In this document: piece after piece, positions 28,954 to 37,723 of the stretch
Numbering within the stretch: the stretch's first letter is position 1
Layout: every line of letters begins with the position of its first letter
NCBI GenBank assembly: GCA_009885995.1
Contig: VFJQ01000033.1
Coordinates: 1 to 61,139, forward strand
Length of the DNA stretch: 61,139 bases
Direction of reading: 5' to 3'
Source: Verrucomicrobiota bacterium
GTDB lineage: Bacteria > Verrucomicrobiota > Verrucomicrobiia > Chthoniobacterales > Chthoniobacteraceae
Translations under genes and position numbers: made by a program
Notes under the pieces: model-generated
Databases searched by the model: none
What the model was told of the DNA's origin: nothing
The model's input: only the letters and a program-made list of their open reading frames with translations

Positions 28954-30015
28954 CTAGGCGCGCACGAGGTGCGCGAAGACTTCGATCTCGGCGGTGTTCG
29001 GGAACATATCGAGCGGCGTGACGCTCTCGATCCGATACGCAGATTTCAGGAGCGCGAGGTCGCGGGCGAGCGTGGCGGGGTTGCAGGAAATGTAGGCGAC
29101 TTCCGCGGGCGCGGCGCTGAGGAGGGTGCTGATCACCGGCGCGGCGACGCCTTCGGAGGGCGGGTCGAGGAGCACGGTGGTCTTCGCGGCGTCGTGCGGC
29201 GCGAGGACGGAGGCGAGATGCTCGGCGACGTCGCCGTGGACGTAGCTCTCCTTGGCGCTCGCGCCTTTGCGGGCGTGGGCGATGGCGGCTTCGTTGGTCT
29301 CGATGCCGATGACGCGCTGAGCGTGCGCGGCGAGCGCTTTCGCGAAGAGACCGCCACCGCTGTAGGCATCGACCAGCAGTGCCTGATCGCGGCGCAGCGT
29401 GGTATCGGCCAGATCGACGAGCGCGTGGGTGACTTGCTGATTGGTCTGCTCGAAGAATGGACCCGCGCCGCCCGGCGCACGCAGCGAGTAGTCCCCGTCC
29501 TCGACCTTCGATTTGCGCAGCTTTCGCAAAGCCTTGTTCACCTCGGGCTGGGCGATGACGCATTGCTCGACATCGATCATCCGCTGCGATTCGAACATGT
29601 AGAAGCCGGTGACTCCTTCGGAACGATGGATGCGGATGCGGTTGCGATAGCCGAACGGGTTGACCGACGGAATGATCGGTCGCAGGGGCACATCGGTGAA
29701 CTTGCCCACGCGGCGCAGGGTGTCGGCGACCTGCTTGGTCTTCACCGCGAGCTGCGCCTCGTAGCGCAGGTGCTGATAGACGCAGCCACCGCAGCCGGTG
29801 AAGTAAGGGCAGCGCGCCTCGACCCGATCGGGCGATGGGGTCATGAGCTTCACCATCCGTGCCTCGGCGAAGCTCTTCTTCGACTTCACGATCTGCGCGG
29901 TGATGGTGTCGCCCGGCGCGGTGAAGGGCACGAAGATGACCTTCCCATCATGGCGCGCGACGCCTTTGCCGCCAAAGGCAATGTCTTCGATGTGGAGGAC
30001 GAGGAGTTCGCTCAA
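28954..30015 (-). CDS. RlmD/TrmA-type RNA (uracil-5-)-methyltransferase
   Basis: 353 residues. An N-terminal TRAM domain (LLVLHIEDIAFGGKGVARHD, about 1-56) precedes the iron-sulfur cluster motif CPYFTGCGGC (about 69-78); a fourth Cys is in QCVIAQ (about 152). The SAM-binding motif is DAYSGGGLFAKAL (about 222). The target-binding loop is LDPPSEG, where Arg is more usual after DPP, and the catalytic Cys is in SCNPATLARD (about 312). It methylates U at C5 in rRNA or tRNA using SAM. RlmD versus RlmCD/TrmA cannot be separated from sequence alone. Full length is slightly short for RlmD (about 430). No neighbours share the pathway. Confidence 0.88.
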   Translation of the reverse strand: MSELLVLHIEDIAFGGKGVARHDGKVIFVPFTAPGDTITAQIVKSKKSFAEARMVKLMTPSPDRVEARCPYFTGCGGCVYQHLRYEAQLAVKTKQVADTLRRVGKFTDVPLRPIIPSVNPFGYRNRIRIHRSEGVTGFYMFESQRMIDVEQCVIAQPEVNKALRKLRKSKVEDGDYSLRAPGGAGPFFEQTNQQVTHALVDLADTTLRRDQALLVDAYSGGGLFAKALAAHAQRVIGIETNEAAIAHARKGASAKESYVHGDVAEHLASVLAPHDAAKTTVLLDPPSEGVAAPVISTLLSAAPAEVAYISCNPATLARDLALLKSAYRIESVTPLDMFPNTAEIEVFAHLVRA

Positions 30016-30101
30016 GAGTTGGGTGATGGATGATGATTGATCGTCGGTGGCGCCGGTATTGGTCGTCCATCGACCATCAACCGACCACCATCAACGGCGA
30101 C

Positions 30102-30161
30102 AAAAAAAGAGAGGCTCCCGCCACACAGCGCATCACAGCGGCGCCGGAGCAGGAGCCCCTC
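30102..30161 (-). terminator. Intrinsic terminator of the TIGR04073-type gene
   Basis: On the minus strand, GAGGGGCTCC (30161-30152) pairs over ten positions, with one G-U, with GGAGCCTCTC (30118-30109). Seven T follow (30108-30102). It begins about 22 bases after the stop of the 30183-30599 gene. Geometry and U tract are classic for Rho-independent termination, although the loop is long and holds a smaller stem. Confidence 0.75.
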
Positions 30162-30182
30162 GTAAGTCGAATGACCGATGGG

Positions 30183-30599
30183 CTACGGGTAGGCGTAAAC
30201 CGAGCGCACGTAGTGGTAGCGGGTCTCCCAGCCGAGTTCCGGCGGGAATTCCTCCATGCCGCCATGAATCCACGGGATGTAGCTCTTGTAAGGCTGCTTG
30301 TAGCTGCCGCGATTGGTCGGGAACGGGAAGCTGGCCACATCCCACACGCCGTAGCCGATGCGCGCGACGAAGCGGCCGACGCCCTTGACGATGCCGTAGG
30401 AGAAGGCGGCAGCGTTGCCTTCGCGCTCGTTCATGAGCGTGGGCTGCTGCAAGAGTTCAGTGCTTCCGAAGAGGATGTTCGCCAAACCGCGGCTGAGCTT
30501 GCGCGTCGGTCCCTGGTCGTTGATCGGCGGATCCTGGATGTCCGCGAAAGCGGTCGCCGCCAGCAGGGAGAGGATTACGAGGCTGAGGAGAGATTTCAT
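30183..30599 (-). CDS. Exosortase-associated TIGR04073-type protein
   Basis: 138 residues with a signal peptide (KSLLSLVILSLLAATAFA). The mature part has RKLSRGLANILFGSTELLQQ, a central FSYGIVKGVGRFVARIGYGV and the end RYHYVRSVYAYP. The R-K-x-x-R-G-x-x-N motif and the glycine-rich helix fit the TIGR04073 family. That family tracks with exosortase/PEP-CTERM systems in Verrucomicrobiota and Planctomycetes. Function is unknown; an envelope role is inferred. The PEP-CTERM protein ending at 28097 supports the link, although no exosortase gene is in the window. Confidence 0.75.
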   Translation of the reverse strand: MKSLLSLVILSLLAATAFADIQDPPINDQGPTRKLSRGLANILFGSTELLQQPTLMNEREGNAAAFSYGIVKGVGRFVARIGYGVWDVASFPFPTNRGSYKQPYKSYIPWIHGGMEEFPPELGWETRYHYVRSVYAYP

Positions 30600-30666
30600 C
30601 GTTGGGGCGCAGGCTAGAGCGGTTTTCCGGCCGATGGCAAATGCGATTTTCGCATCGGCTCAACTT

Positions 30667-31314
30667 TCACGCGCCAAACCAGCGCATCAGGATCCGGAAC
30701 GCTTCGCCGAGCGCGGCGCCCATGAGCGCGAAATACACCCATGCGATGAGATTCACGACATAACCCGACAGCACGAGGACGCCATCGCGCTCGACGAGGC
30801 CCGCGGTGAGCAGCACGACGGAGACGGCGGGGATCGTGTTCGAGAGCGGGATGAGCGGCGGCAGCGGCAGGAGCAGTTGCAGCCCGCCGCTGGCGAGTCC
30901 GATCCCGATGAGATTGATCGCCAGGCGCGAACGCCGGAGGAAATGCATGCGCGGGCGGGCGACCTTCTCGATCCAGCGCGAAACCCGGAGGCCGAGACCG
31001 ACGATCTTCGTGAGCATCTTGTGGCTGATCTCCTTTTTCAGGATGAAGCCGGGCAGGTCCGGCTTGTGCCCCATCGCAATGCGCAACCCGAGCAGGAGGA
31101 TGACGACCCCGAACGGAATCGAAAGTCCCGGGATCGCGATCGGGAAGCAAAAGGGCAGCGACATGATGAGGATGAACAGCGCGAAGCCGCGGCCTTGCAG
31201 CCGCTTCTCCAACTCACCCAACGTCACCCCCCGGCCTTCCGTATCCCGGAGCAAGTCGCCAAAATCCTCGCTCAGCTTCCTCGCGGGGAGTTCGCCCTGT
31301 TCGTAGAGATCCAT
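30667..31314 (-). CDS. ExoD family membrane protein
   Basis: 215 residues from ATG at 31314, which overlaps the stop of the TerC gene by one base (TAATG), so translation is probably coupled. The N-terminus KLSEDFGDLLRDTEGRGVTL leads into RGFALFILIMSLPFCFPIAI and PGLSIPFGVVILLLGLRIAM, the conserved core of ExoD proteins. Two further hydrophobic segments near the end (SNTIPAVSVVLLTAGLVERD; VVNLIAWVYFALMGAALGEA) complete the usual topology. ExoD is linked to exopolysaccharide production and alkali tolerance in rhizobia; the molecular role is not established. Confidence 0.85.
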   Translation of the reverse strand: MDLYEQGELPARKLSEDFGDLLRDTEGRGVTLGELEKRLQGRGFALFILIMSLPFCFPIAIPGLSIPFGVVILLLGLRIAMGHKPDLPGFILKKEISHKMLTKIVGLGLRVSRWIEKVARPRMHFLRRSRLAINLIGIGLASGGLQLLLPLPPLIPLSNTIPAVSVVLLTAGLVERDGVLVLSGYVVNLIAWVYFALMGAALGEAFRILMRWFGA

Positions 31315-32042
31315 TACTCCTTCCGGGCTCCCATCGGCTTCTCGTCGTGCTCGACCGAGGCCACGGCCGGTTGCTTGGAATACCACCATCCCATCGCGGC
31401 GATGACGGCCCCGAGGACGATCGGGACGCTGTGATCGAGCAGATGAACCCACGGTTCGATCGCAGCGTGAATGCGCACATCAGCGAGCATCATGCTCCCC
31501 GCGACATGCCCGAGCAGCCCCGCGCCGAGCCAGATCAGCATCGGCAGCCGCTTCATCAGGTCCGACAAAATCCCGCTGCCGAGCACGACCAGCGGGATGG
31601 AGAAAAGGAGGCCGAAGATCACCAGCCCCATGTGTCCCTTCGATGCGCCCGCGATCGCCATCACGTTGTCAAAGCTCATCACTACGTCGGCGACCACGAT
31701 GATCCAGATCGCATGCCAGAGCGTCGCCGCCTCACGCACATGGCCCTCCTCCTCACCTCCGCCCTGCTCGCGCACGAGCTTCCACGCGATCCACACGAGC
31801 ATCAGCCCACCGACGAACTGGAGGTAGGGAATCCTCAACATCCACGACACGACCCACACGAACACCACGCGCAGCACGACCGCGCCCGCCGCGCCGAAGA
31901 TGCGCCCCCAGAACTGCTGCTTCGCCGGCAGCGAACGCACCGCCAGCGCGATCACGATCGCATTGTCGCCCGCGAGGATGATGTCCGCGATAATGACCTG
32001 CCACAGGCTGGTCCAGAACTGGGCGTCGGCTAGAAGGAGCAT
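31314..32042 (-). CDS. TerC/YjbE-type integral membrane protein
   Basis: 242 residues from ATG at 32042 (MLLLADAQFWTSLWQVIIAD); an ATG 20 codons upstream would add a non-hydrophobic leader. Seven or so helices are visible. Conserved acidic residues lie inside helices (IILAGDNAIVIALA and VVADVVMSFDNVMAIAGAS), the paired D-N-x-x-x motifs diagnostic of TerC proteins, which are implicated in metal-ion, especially manganese, export. The family length is matched. The start of ExoD overlaps its stop, so the pair is a two-gene operon with envelope or ion functions. Confidence 0.88.
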   Translation of the reverse strand: MLLLADAQFWTSLWQVIIADIILAGDNAIVIALAVRSLPAKQQFWGRIFGAAGAVVLRVVFVWVVSWMLRIPYLQFVGGLMLVWIAWKLVREQGGGEEEGHVREAATLWHAIWIIVVADVVMSFDNVMAIAGASKGHMGLVIFGLLFSIPLVVLGSGILSDLMKRLPMLIWLGAGLLGHVAGSMMLADVRIHAAIEPWVHLLDHSVPIVLGAVIAAMGWWYSKQPAVASVEHDEKPMGARKE

Positions 32043-32170
32043 CAGACAGTAGGCAATGGGAGCATCGGGCGCCCCCATAGTAGCGCCGCGTAAGCGCGGC
32101 AACTCTTTCGCGAATCCATCGGCGCAAACGCGCCTTCCATCGCTCCGGCGCCTCGCTTAACACGACGCCC

Positions 32171-33166
32171 ATGCATCGCTTCCTCCGCTTCGCGTTTCTC
32201 TTCGCGCTCACCGCCTCGCTCGCCGCCAGCGCAGATTTTCTACCCGGCGTAAAGCGCATCGTCTTCCTCGGCGACAGCATCACCTACGCGGGGCATTACG
32301 TGGATCAGTTCGACGCGTATCTCGCGGTGCGCTACCCGGAGCGCGAGTTCGAGGTGATCGACTGCGGGCTGCCGAGCGAGACCGTCTCGGGGCTCTCGGA
32401 GCCGGGGCACGCGGGCGGAAAATTCCCGCGACCGGGCTTGCACGAGCGGCTCGACCGCGTGCTCGCGAAGACCAAGCCGGACCTCGTGATCGCGTGCTAC
32501 GGGATGAATGACGGCATCTACGCGCCACGCAGCGAGGAGCGCTTCGAGGCGTATCGCGCGGGCATCGAAAAGTTGCGCGCGAAAGTCGCCGCCGCGGGCG
32601 CGCAGATCGTGCATCTCACGCCGCCTGTCTTCGACCCGGAGCCGATCAAGGCGAAGACCGACCCGACCGGCAAGAACCCGTCCGCGATGTTCACGAACTA
32701 CGATGACGCCGTGCTCAGCCACTACGCCGAGTGGCTGCTCTCGCGGCGCGCCGACGGCTGGCGGGTGGTCGATATCCACCGCGTGATGCGCAGTATCCTC
32801 GACGCGCGCCGCGCCGCGGAGCCGGGGTTCGCGTTCGCAAAAGACGGCGTGCATCCGAGCGAAGCCGCGCACTGGATTTTCTCGATGGAACTCGTCGGCG
32901 AACTCAGCGGTGCCGACCGCCCCGCGGCGATGGACGTGATGAACCGGCTGCGCGATCCCGCGTTCGCGCCCGACTTCATGAAGCTCATCAGCCAGCGCCG
33001 CCACATCCTCAGCGACGCGTGGCTGACCGAGGCCGGGCACCAGCGCCCCGGGATGAAGCACGGCCTGCCCATCGCCGAGGCCGAAGCGCAGGCGAAGGAT
33101 CTCACCGAGCGCATCCGCAAACAAGCCGCGCTGCTCGCCGCCGCGAAGGACGCGAAGCGGCTGTAG
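32171..33166 (+). CDS. Secreted SGNH/GDSL hydrolase
   Basis: 331 residues with a signal peptide (FLRFAFLFALTASLAASA). Catalytic blocks are in order: VFLGDSITYAG (Ser about 36), the Gly block (IDCGLPSETVSGLSEPG), CYGMNDGIYAP (Asn block) and AKDGVHPSEAAH with Asp and His (about 234-237). It is likely an extracellular carbohydrate esterase or lipase-type enzyme. The C-terminal 70 residues form a charged helix (AEAEAQAKDLTERIRKQAAL), common in Planctomycetes/Verrucomicrobia members. A small hairpin follows the stop. Confidence 0.88.
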   Translation: MHRFLRFAFLFALTASLAASADFLPGVKRIVFLGDSITYAGHYVDQFDAYLAVRYPEREFEVIDCGLPSETVSGLSEPGHAGGKFPRPGLHERLDRVLAKTKPDLVIACYGMNDGIYAPRSEERFEAYRAGIEKLRAKVAAAGAQIVHLTPPVFDPEPIKAKTDPTGKNPSAMFTNYDDAVLSHYAEWLLSRRADGWRVVDIHRVMRSILDARRAAEPGFAFAKDGVHPSEAAHWIFSMELVGELSGADRPAAMDVMNRLRDPAFAPDFMKLISQRRHILSDAWLTEAGHQRPGMKHGLPIAEAEAQAKDLTERIRKQAALLAAAKDAKRL

Positions 33167-33178
33167 CCCGGCCAAACG

Positions 33179-33195
33179 GGCGGCTTGACGCCGCC
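33179..33195 (+). terminator. Possible terminator hairpin after the SGNH gene
   Basis: GGCGGC-TTGAC-GCCGCC starts 12 bases after the stop. There is no continuous T run, only scattered T near 33209-33213, so the evidence is weak. The rest of 33196-33347 shows no gene. Confidence 0.35.
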
Positions 33196-33347
33196 GTCGA
33201 AAACGTGGCTTTTGAGCGCGCGTAACACCGCCGCATTATGGAAGCCCAGATAAGAACTGTGCAGAGGACATCCGCCGCTCGACCGAGCCGCGGGCGGGCG
33301 AACCACGCAGATGACGCGACGACTTCAAACCTGCCGGAAGAACGACC

Positions 33348-36300
33348 ATGAAAGACGACCAACGACCGCCCGATGCCAGCGACCCGCTGCCCGCGATCAT
33401 CCGCGGGCTGAATCCCGGCGAGTTGTTCGCGCGCGGCATGCAGACGGTGAAAATGTCCGGCGTCGGGAGCGGCGGTGGACCTTGGACACCGCCGCGCATT
33501 GATGAAATGACGCGCCTTTTTCCCGGCTACGAAATCCTCACGCTGCTTGGCCACGGCGGCATGGGCGCGGTGTATAAAGCGCGGCAGATCTCGCTCGACC
33601 GGATCGTGGCCATCAAGCTCCTGCCGCTCCAGATCGGCCGCGACAGGGAGTTCACCGAGCGTTTCACCCGCGAGGCGCAGACGATGGCGCGGCTGCATCA
33701 TCCGAATCTCGTCGCGCTCTACAACTTCGGGCAGACGCCCGAGGGGCACCTGTTCTTCGTCATGGAGTATGTGGAAGGCGCGACGCTGCACGACCTCGCA
33801 CACACTCGCGCGCTCACGCCGGCACGCGTCATCCGCATCATGGGGCAGGTGTGTGAAGGCCTCGCCTCGGCGCACCGCGAAGGCGTCGTCCATCGCGACA
33901 TCAAGCCGCCAAACATCCTCGTGGATGTGCATGGCGTCGCGAAGGTCGCCGACTTCGGCCTCGCGCGCTCGACCAAGGCGAACTCCGGCCAAACGCTCAC
34001 GATCAGGGGCATGGTCGTCGGCACGCTCGACTACATGGCGCCCGAGCAGCGCCGCGGCGAGCGCGTGGACCAGAACGCCGACATCTACGCGCTCGGCGTC
34101 GTGCTCTACGAAGCCCTCACCGGTCAACTCCCGCGCGGCGTCTTTCCGCCCGTCTCTCAGCTCATCGGCACACCGCACGCGATCGATGAGATCATCTCGC
34201 GCGCGATGCAGCAGGATCCCGCGAAGCGTTTCCAGAGCGCGATGGAGCTGAAGCTAGCACTCGACACCGCGCCGCTCCACGCCGCCGCAGTGCGCCACGC
34301 CCCACCGCTGCCGACCCGGGTAGGGACGGCTGTCCCTAGCCGTCCGCCCGGTGGCGAAAAGCCAAGCGCGGACCGCTGGGGACAGCGGTCCCTACCGAAG
34401 CCCGGCATGTGGATCGCGATCGCCGCGGCGGTGGTGGTCGTTTCGCTGCTCGGCTACGCGCTGATGCAGCCCTCGAAATCCGTGCGCACCGTCGCCCCGC
34501 ATTACGTGCCGACGCCCGCGCCGCTCATCATCGCCGCGACACCGGCGCCGAAACGTCCCGTCGCGGTGGTCAAAGCCGCGCCGGCCACGGCGCCCAAGCC
34601 GGCAGCCGCGGCCACGCCCAGCGCGCCGCTCACGTTCGGCGATTCACGCTACCAGTTCATCCGCTCGCAGGCCTCGTGGATGCAGGCGAAGACGGAGGCG
34701 GAATTCAAAGGCGGCCACCTCGCGACGATCACGACGAAGGAGGAGGCCGAGTGGATTCGCAAGACCTTCGGCCCCGAGCTGCCGCGCAAATGGTCGCGCA
34801 TCTGGATCGGTGCGTATCAAGCGGACCGCGACGACACGTGGCACTGGGTCACCGACGAGGAGTTCAAATTCAGCGACTGGATTCCCAGCGAGCCCAACGG
34901 AGCGAAGACGGGCAACGTCAAGCCGCCATTCTGCGCCGGCCTTTCGACCTCGCTCGAACCTTTCACCTCGAACGGATGGGACGACACGGGCGCCGCCGAT
35001 ACCGGGGTCGTCGGTTACCTCGTCGAGTGGGACGAGCCGAAGACTGCGCCGCCGGCAGCGCCCGTCGCGATGACGACGCCCGCGCCCGCGCCCGCCGCGC
35101 CGATGGCTGCGACGCCCGCGCCAGCGGTGGATGAAGCCGCACTACGACTCACCGCGCTGAAGGCGCAATACGACGCTGCGTATGCGCGCGACATCGCGAA
35201 GACCTTCGACGCCGGGCGCGACATGCTACAAGCGAACTACCAGGCCGCGATCGACCGAGAGATCGCGAAGGCCGCGCAGTCCGGCAAGTTCGCGGACACC
35301 GTCGCGCTCCGCGAGGAACGCGTCCGCGCCAGCCTCGGCAAAGGGCTCGACTCCAACGACTCCGCGCTGCCCGAGGTGCTCAAGCCGCTGCGCGCGAGCT
35401 ACCGGACGAGCCTCGCAAAACTCGAAACCGATCGCGCGGCCAAACTCAAACCCATCCGCGACGGCTACCTCAAGTTGCTCGACGCCGCGCAGGCGGAGTT
35501 CACTCGCGCGCAGAAGGTCGAGTTCGCGCTCGCGGTGCAGCAGCGCCGCGACGCGATCACCGGCGAATGGACCGCCGAGACCGGATCGGCGTCCGCCGCC
35601 AAGACGGAGTCGCCGATGTCGCTCACCGGCGCCGCGACCGATGCGGCCACGAGCAGTTGGCGGCGAGCCGCGTTGCTCGCGCTACGATTCAACGGACGGC
35701 TCGAAATCCGCGCCGACGGCCGGCGCCAGACGATCAACATCGAGGGGGAACTGCCGGCGAAACGTTACGAAGTCATGCGGATCGACTTCATCGACGTCGC
35801 GAAGAACGCGAAGCTGACCGACGCCGACCTCACCCCGCTCGTGCAGTGCAAGGAGCTCGACGAATTCAAAATCGAACGCGCGCCGGTCACCGCGAAAGGC
35901 CTCGAAGTGCTGCGCGGCATGTCGGAATTGAAGGCGCTGCGGATCTACAGTTGCCCGCAGGTCAACGACCAGGCGACACCCGCCATCGGCACGCTCGCGA
36001 ACCTCACGCAACTCGAGTTGACCGGCTGCGCCATCACCAAGGAGGGACTCAAAAACCTCGCGCGCTGCACCAAGCTGCGCCGGCTCAATCTCAGCGGGCA
36101 GAACCTTTCCGCCGCAGGCCTCGGCGCGCTCGCGCAGTTACCGATCGACGATCTCACGCTCACCGATCTCGCCGAACTGACCGCGCTCGACCTCAGCGGC
36201 TTCCGGCAGCTCAAAACGCTCGTCATCAACAGCGTGCGCGACGCAAAAGCGCGCGTGCTCGACACTGTGTCGAAGCTCAAGAGCCTCGAAAGCCTGCGCC

Positions 36301-36839
36301 TCGGCAACTCCGGCCTCGTGGACGACGACTTCGCGAAACTCGCCGGCCTCAGCAACCTCAAGGGACTTGAACTCGACAACGGCGCGATCCGCGGACCAGG
36401 TCTCGCGAGCCTGCGCTCGTGCCGCTCATTCGAGCGCCTGCGCCTCGCCAACTGTGGCCTCGGCGACGCAGCGCTCGAAACGATCGGACGCGATCTTTCC
36501 GGCCTGCGCGTGCTCGCGATCACGGGCGCGAACCAAGTGCAGGGCTCGGCCTTCCGCGCGCTCGGCAAGTCGAGGACGCTCAAGGAAGTTTCCGTCGCCG
36601 ATGGCGTGGGCGACGATGCGGTCGCAGCGGAGCTGTCGCTCCTCTCCGGCGTCGAGGTTTTGAATTTCAACGGCTGCCCGCAACTCAGCGACACCGGTCT
36701 CGAGTCGCTGAGCCGATTGAAATCGCTCAAGCGCGTGGCTCTCCACCGCTGCACGAAACTCACCGACGCCGGTGTCGCCGCCTTCCGCAAAGCAAGGCCC
36801 GATGTGACCGTCGAGCGCGACGTGCCGAAGCCCGCGTAG
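33348..36839 (+). CDS. Ser/Thr kinase - C-type lectin - leucine-rich-repeat fusion
   Basis: 1,163 residues. A eukaryotic-type kinase domain (about 58-310) is complete: glycine loop LGHGGMGAVYKA, Lys in VAIKLLPL, HRDIKPPNILVD, ADFGLARS and MAPEQRR. A Pro-rich spacer contains a 26-codon palindromic insertion (about 325-350). One membrane helix (MWIAIAAAVVVVSLLGYALM, about 354-373) then exports the rest. A C-type lectin-like domain (about 430-563) has SWMQAKTEAEFKGGHLATIT, IWIGAYQADRD and WIPSEPNG. A coiled region (about 600-740) is followed by RNI-like leucine-rich repeats (about 820-1160) with the N-(G)C-x-L rhythm. The layout suggests a receptor kinase: outside lectin and repeats, inside kinase. 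All catalytic residues are present. Confidence 0.92.
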   Translation: MKDDQRPPDASDPLPAIIRGLNPGELFARGMQTVKMSGVGSGGGPWTPPRIDEMTRLFPGYEILTLLGHGGMGAVYKARQISLDRIVAIKLLPLQIGRDREFTERFTREAQTMARLHHPNLVALYNFGQTPEGHLFFVMEYVEGATLHDLAHTRALTPARVIRIMGQVCEGLASAHREGVVHRDIKPPNILVDVHGVAKVADFGLARSTKANSGQTLTIRGMVVGTLDYMAPEQRRGERVDQNADIYALGVVLYEALTGQLPRGVFPPVSQLIGTPHAIDEIISRAMQQDPAKRFQSAMELKLALDTAPLHAAAVRHAPPLPTRVGTAVPSRPPGGEKPSADRWGQRSLPKPGMWIAIAAAVVVVSLLGYALMQPSKSVRTVAPHYVPTPAPLIIAATPAPKRPVAVVKAAPATAPKPAAAATPSAPLTFGDSRYQFIRSQASWMQAKTEAEFKGGHLATITTKEEAEWIRKTFGPELPRKWSRIWIGAYQADRDDTWHWVTDEEFKFSDWIPSEPNGAKTGNVKPPFCAGLSTSLEPFTSNGWDDTGAADTGVVGYLVEWDEPKTAPPAAPVAMTTPAPAPAAPMAATPAPAVDEAALRLTALKAQYDAAYARDIAKTFDAGRDMLQANYQAAIDREIAKAAQSGKFADTVALREERVRASLGKGLDSNDSALPEVLKPLRASYRTSLAKLETDRAAKLKPIRDGYLKLLDAAQAEFTRAQKVEFALAVQQRRDAITGEWTAETGSASAAKTESPMSLTGAATDAATSSWRRAALLALRFNGRLEIRADGRRQTINIEGELPAKRYEVMRIDFIDVAKNAKLTDADLTPLVQCKELDEFKIERAPVTAKGLEVLRGMSELKALRIYSCPQVNDQATPAIGTLANLTQLELTGCAITKEGLKNLARCTKLRRLNLSGQNLSAAGLGALAQLPIDDLTLTDLAELTALDLSGFRQLKTLVINSVRDAKARVLDTVSKLKSLESLRLGNSGLVDDDFAKLAGLSNLKGLELDNGAIRGPGLASLRSCRSFERLRLANCGLGDAALETIGRDLSGLRVLAITGANQVQGSAFRALGKSRTLKEVSVADGVGDDAVAAELSLLSGVEVLNFNGCPQLSDTGLESLSRLKSLKRVALHRCTKLTDAGVAAFRKARPDVTVERDVPKPA
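34319..34396. repeat. GGTAGGG-bounded element inside the kinase gene
   Basis: 78 bases (26 codons), in frame. Left hairpin GGACGGCTGTCCCTAGCCGT, right hairpin GGACCGCTGGGGACAGCGGT, ends GGTAGGG and CCCTACC. It encodes VGTAVPSRPP and ends RSLP. It lies in the disordered spacer just before the membrane helix. Confidence 0.85.
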
Positions 36840-36885
36840 ATTTTCCCTTGGCCTGCGCGCGCCGCTTCTGCCACACGTCAGCGCC

Positions 36886-37710
36886 ATGCACCTCCGCACC
36901 CTGCTCCCACTCGCCGTCGCTCTCATGAGCACCACCGCCTTTTCCCAAGACAAGAAGCCCGAGAAACACGGTCTCGGCTACAACGACACGCCGCTCATCC
37001 CCGGCACGAAGTGGCACGTCCACGACGGCGACCGCCCACAGCCGCCCGTCATCACGCCGGGGAAAAAGCCCGGCGATGCGCCCAGCGATGCGGTCGTCCT
37101 CTTCGACGGCAAAGACCTCGATCAATGGACGAGCGGCAAGCGCGACGGCTCCGCAAGCGAGCCGGCGAAGTGGATCGTGAAGGACGGCGCCTTCGAGTGC
37201 GTGCCGAAATCGGGCTACCTCTTCACCAAGCAAACGTTCGGCCCCGACATGCAGCTCCACATCGAGTTCGCCACGCCGTCGCCAGGCGAGGGTGAAAGCC
37301 AGGGCCGCGGCAACAGCGGCGTCTTCTTCCACGGCAGCACCTACGAAATCCAGGTGCTCGATTGCTACGAAAACAAAACGTATCCCGACGGCCAGACCTC
37401 CGCGCTCTACGGCCAGTGGCCGCCGCTCGTGAACGCCTGCCGCCCAGCCGGCGAGTGGCAGACCTACGACATCGTCTTCACGAGCCCGCGCTGGAAGGAC
37501 GGCCAGCTCGTCTCACCCGCCTACGTCACCATCTTCCACAACGGCGTGCTCACGCAGCCGCACCGCGCGCTCTTCGGCGGCACCACGCACCGGAAGATCA
37601 ACGAATACAAGGAGCACCCGGAGAAGGGCGCGCTCGCGTTGCAAGACCACGGCAACCCCGTCCGCTATCGCAACGTGTGGATCCGCGAGCTAAAGCCGCT
37701 CGCCGAGTAG
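36886..37710 (+). CDS. DUF1080 secreted protein, larger member
   Basis: 274 residues with a signal peptide (LLPLAVALMSTTAFS). A 50-residue Pro-rich lead (YNDTPLIPGTKWHVHDGDRP) precedes the jelly roll: AVVLFDGKDLDQWTS, WIVKDGAFECVPKSGYLFTK, GNSGVFFHGSTYEIQVLDCY, FHNGVLTQPHRALFGGT and the closing LALQDHGNPVRYRNVWIREL. This N-terminal extension and the EIQVLDxYxN motif mark the longer DUF1080 subgroup seen beside sugar oxidoreductases. It follows the kinase gene by 46 bases on the same strand. Substrate unknown; extracellular saccharide hydrolysis is inferred. Confidence 0.88.
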   Translation: MHLRTLLPLAVALMSTTAFSQDKKPEKHGLGYNDTPLIPGTKWHVHDGDRPQPPVITPGKKPGDAPSDAVVLFDGKDLDQWTSGKRDGSASEPAKWIVKDGAFECVPKSGYLFTKQTFGPDMQLHIEFATPSPGEGESQGRGNSGVFFHGSTYEIQVLDCYENKTYPDGQTSALYGQWPPLVNACRPAGEWQTYDIVFTSPRWKDGQLVSPAYVTIFHNGVLTQPHRALFGGTTHRKINEYKEHPEKGALALQDHGNPVRYRNVWIRELKPLAE

Positions 37711-37723
37711 CAGCCTCACGTCT

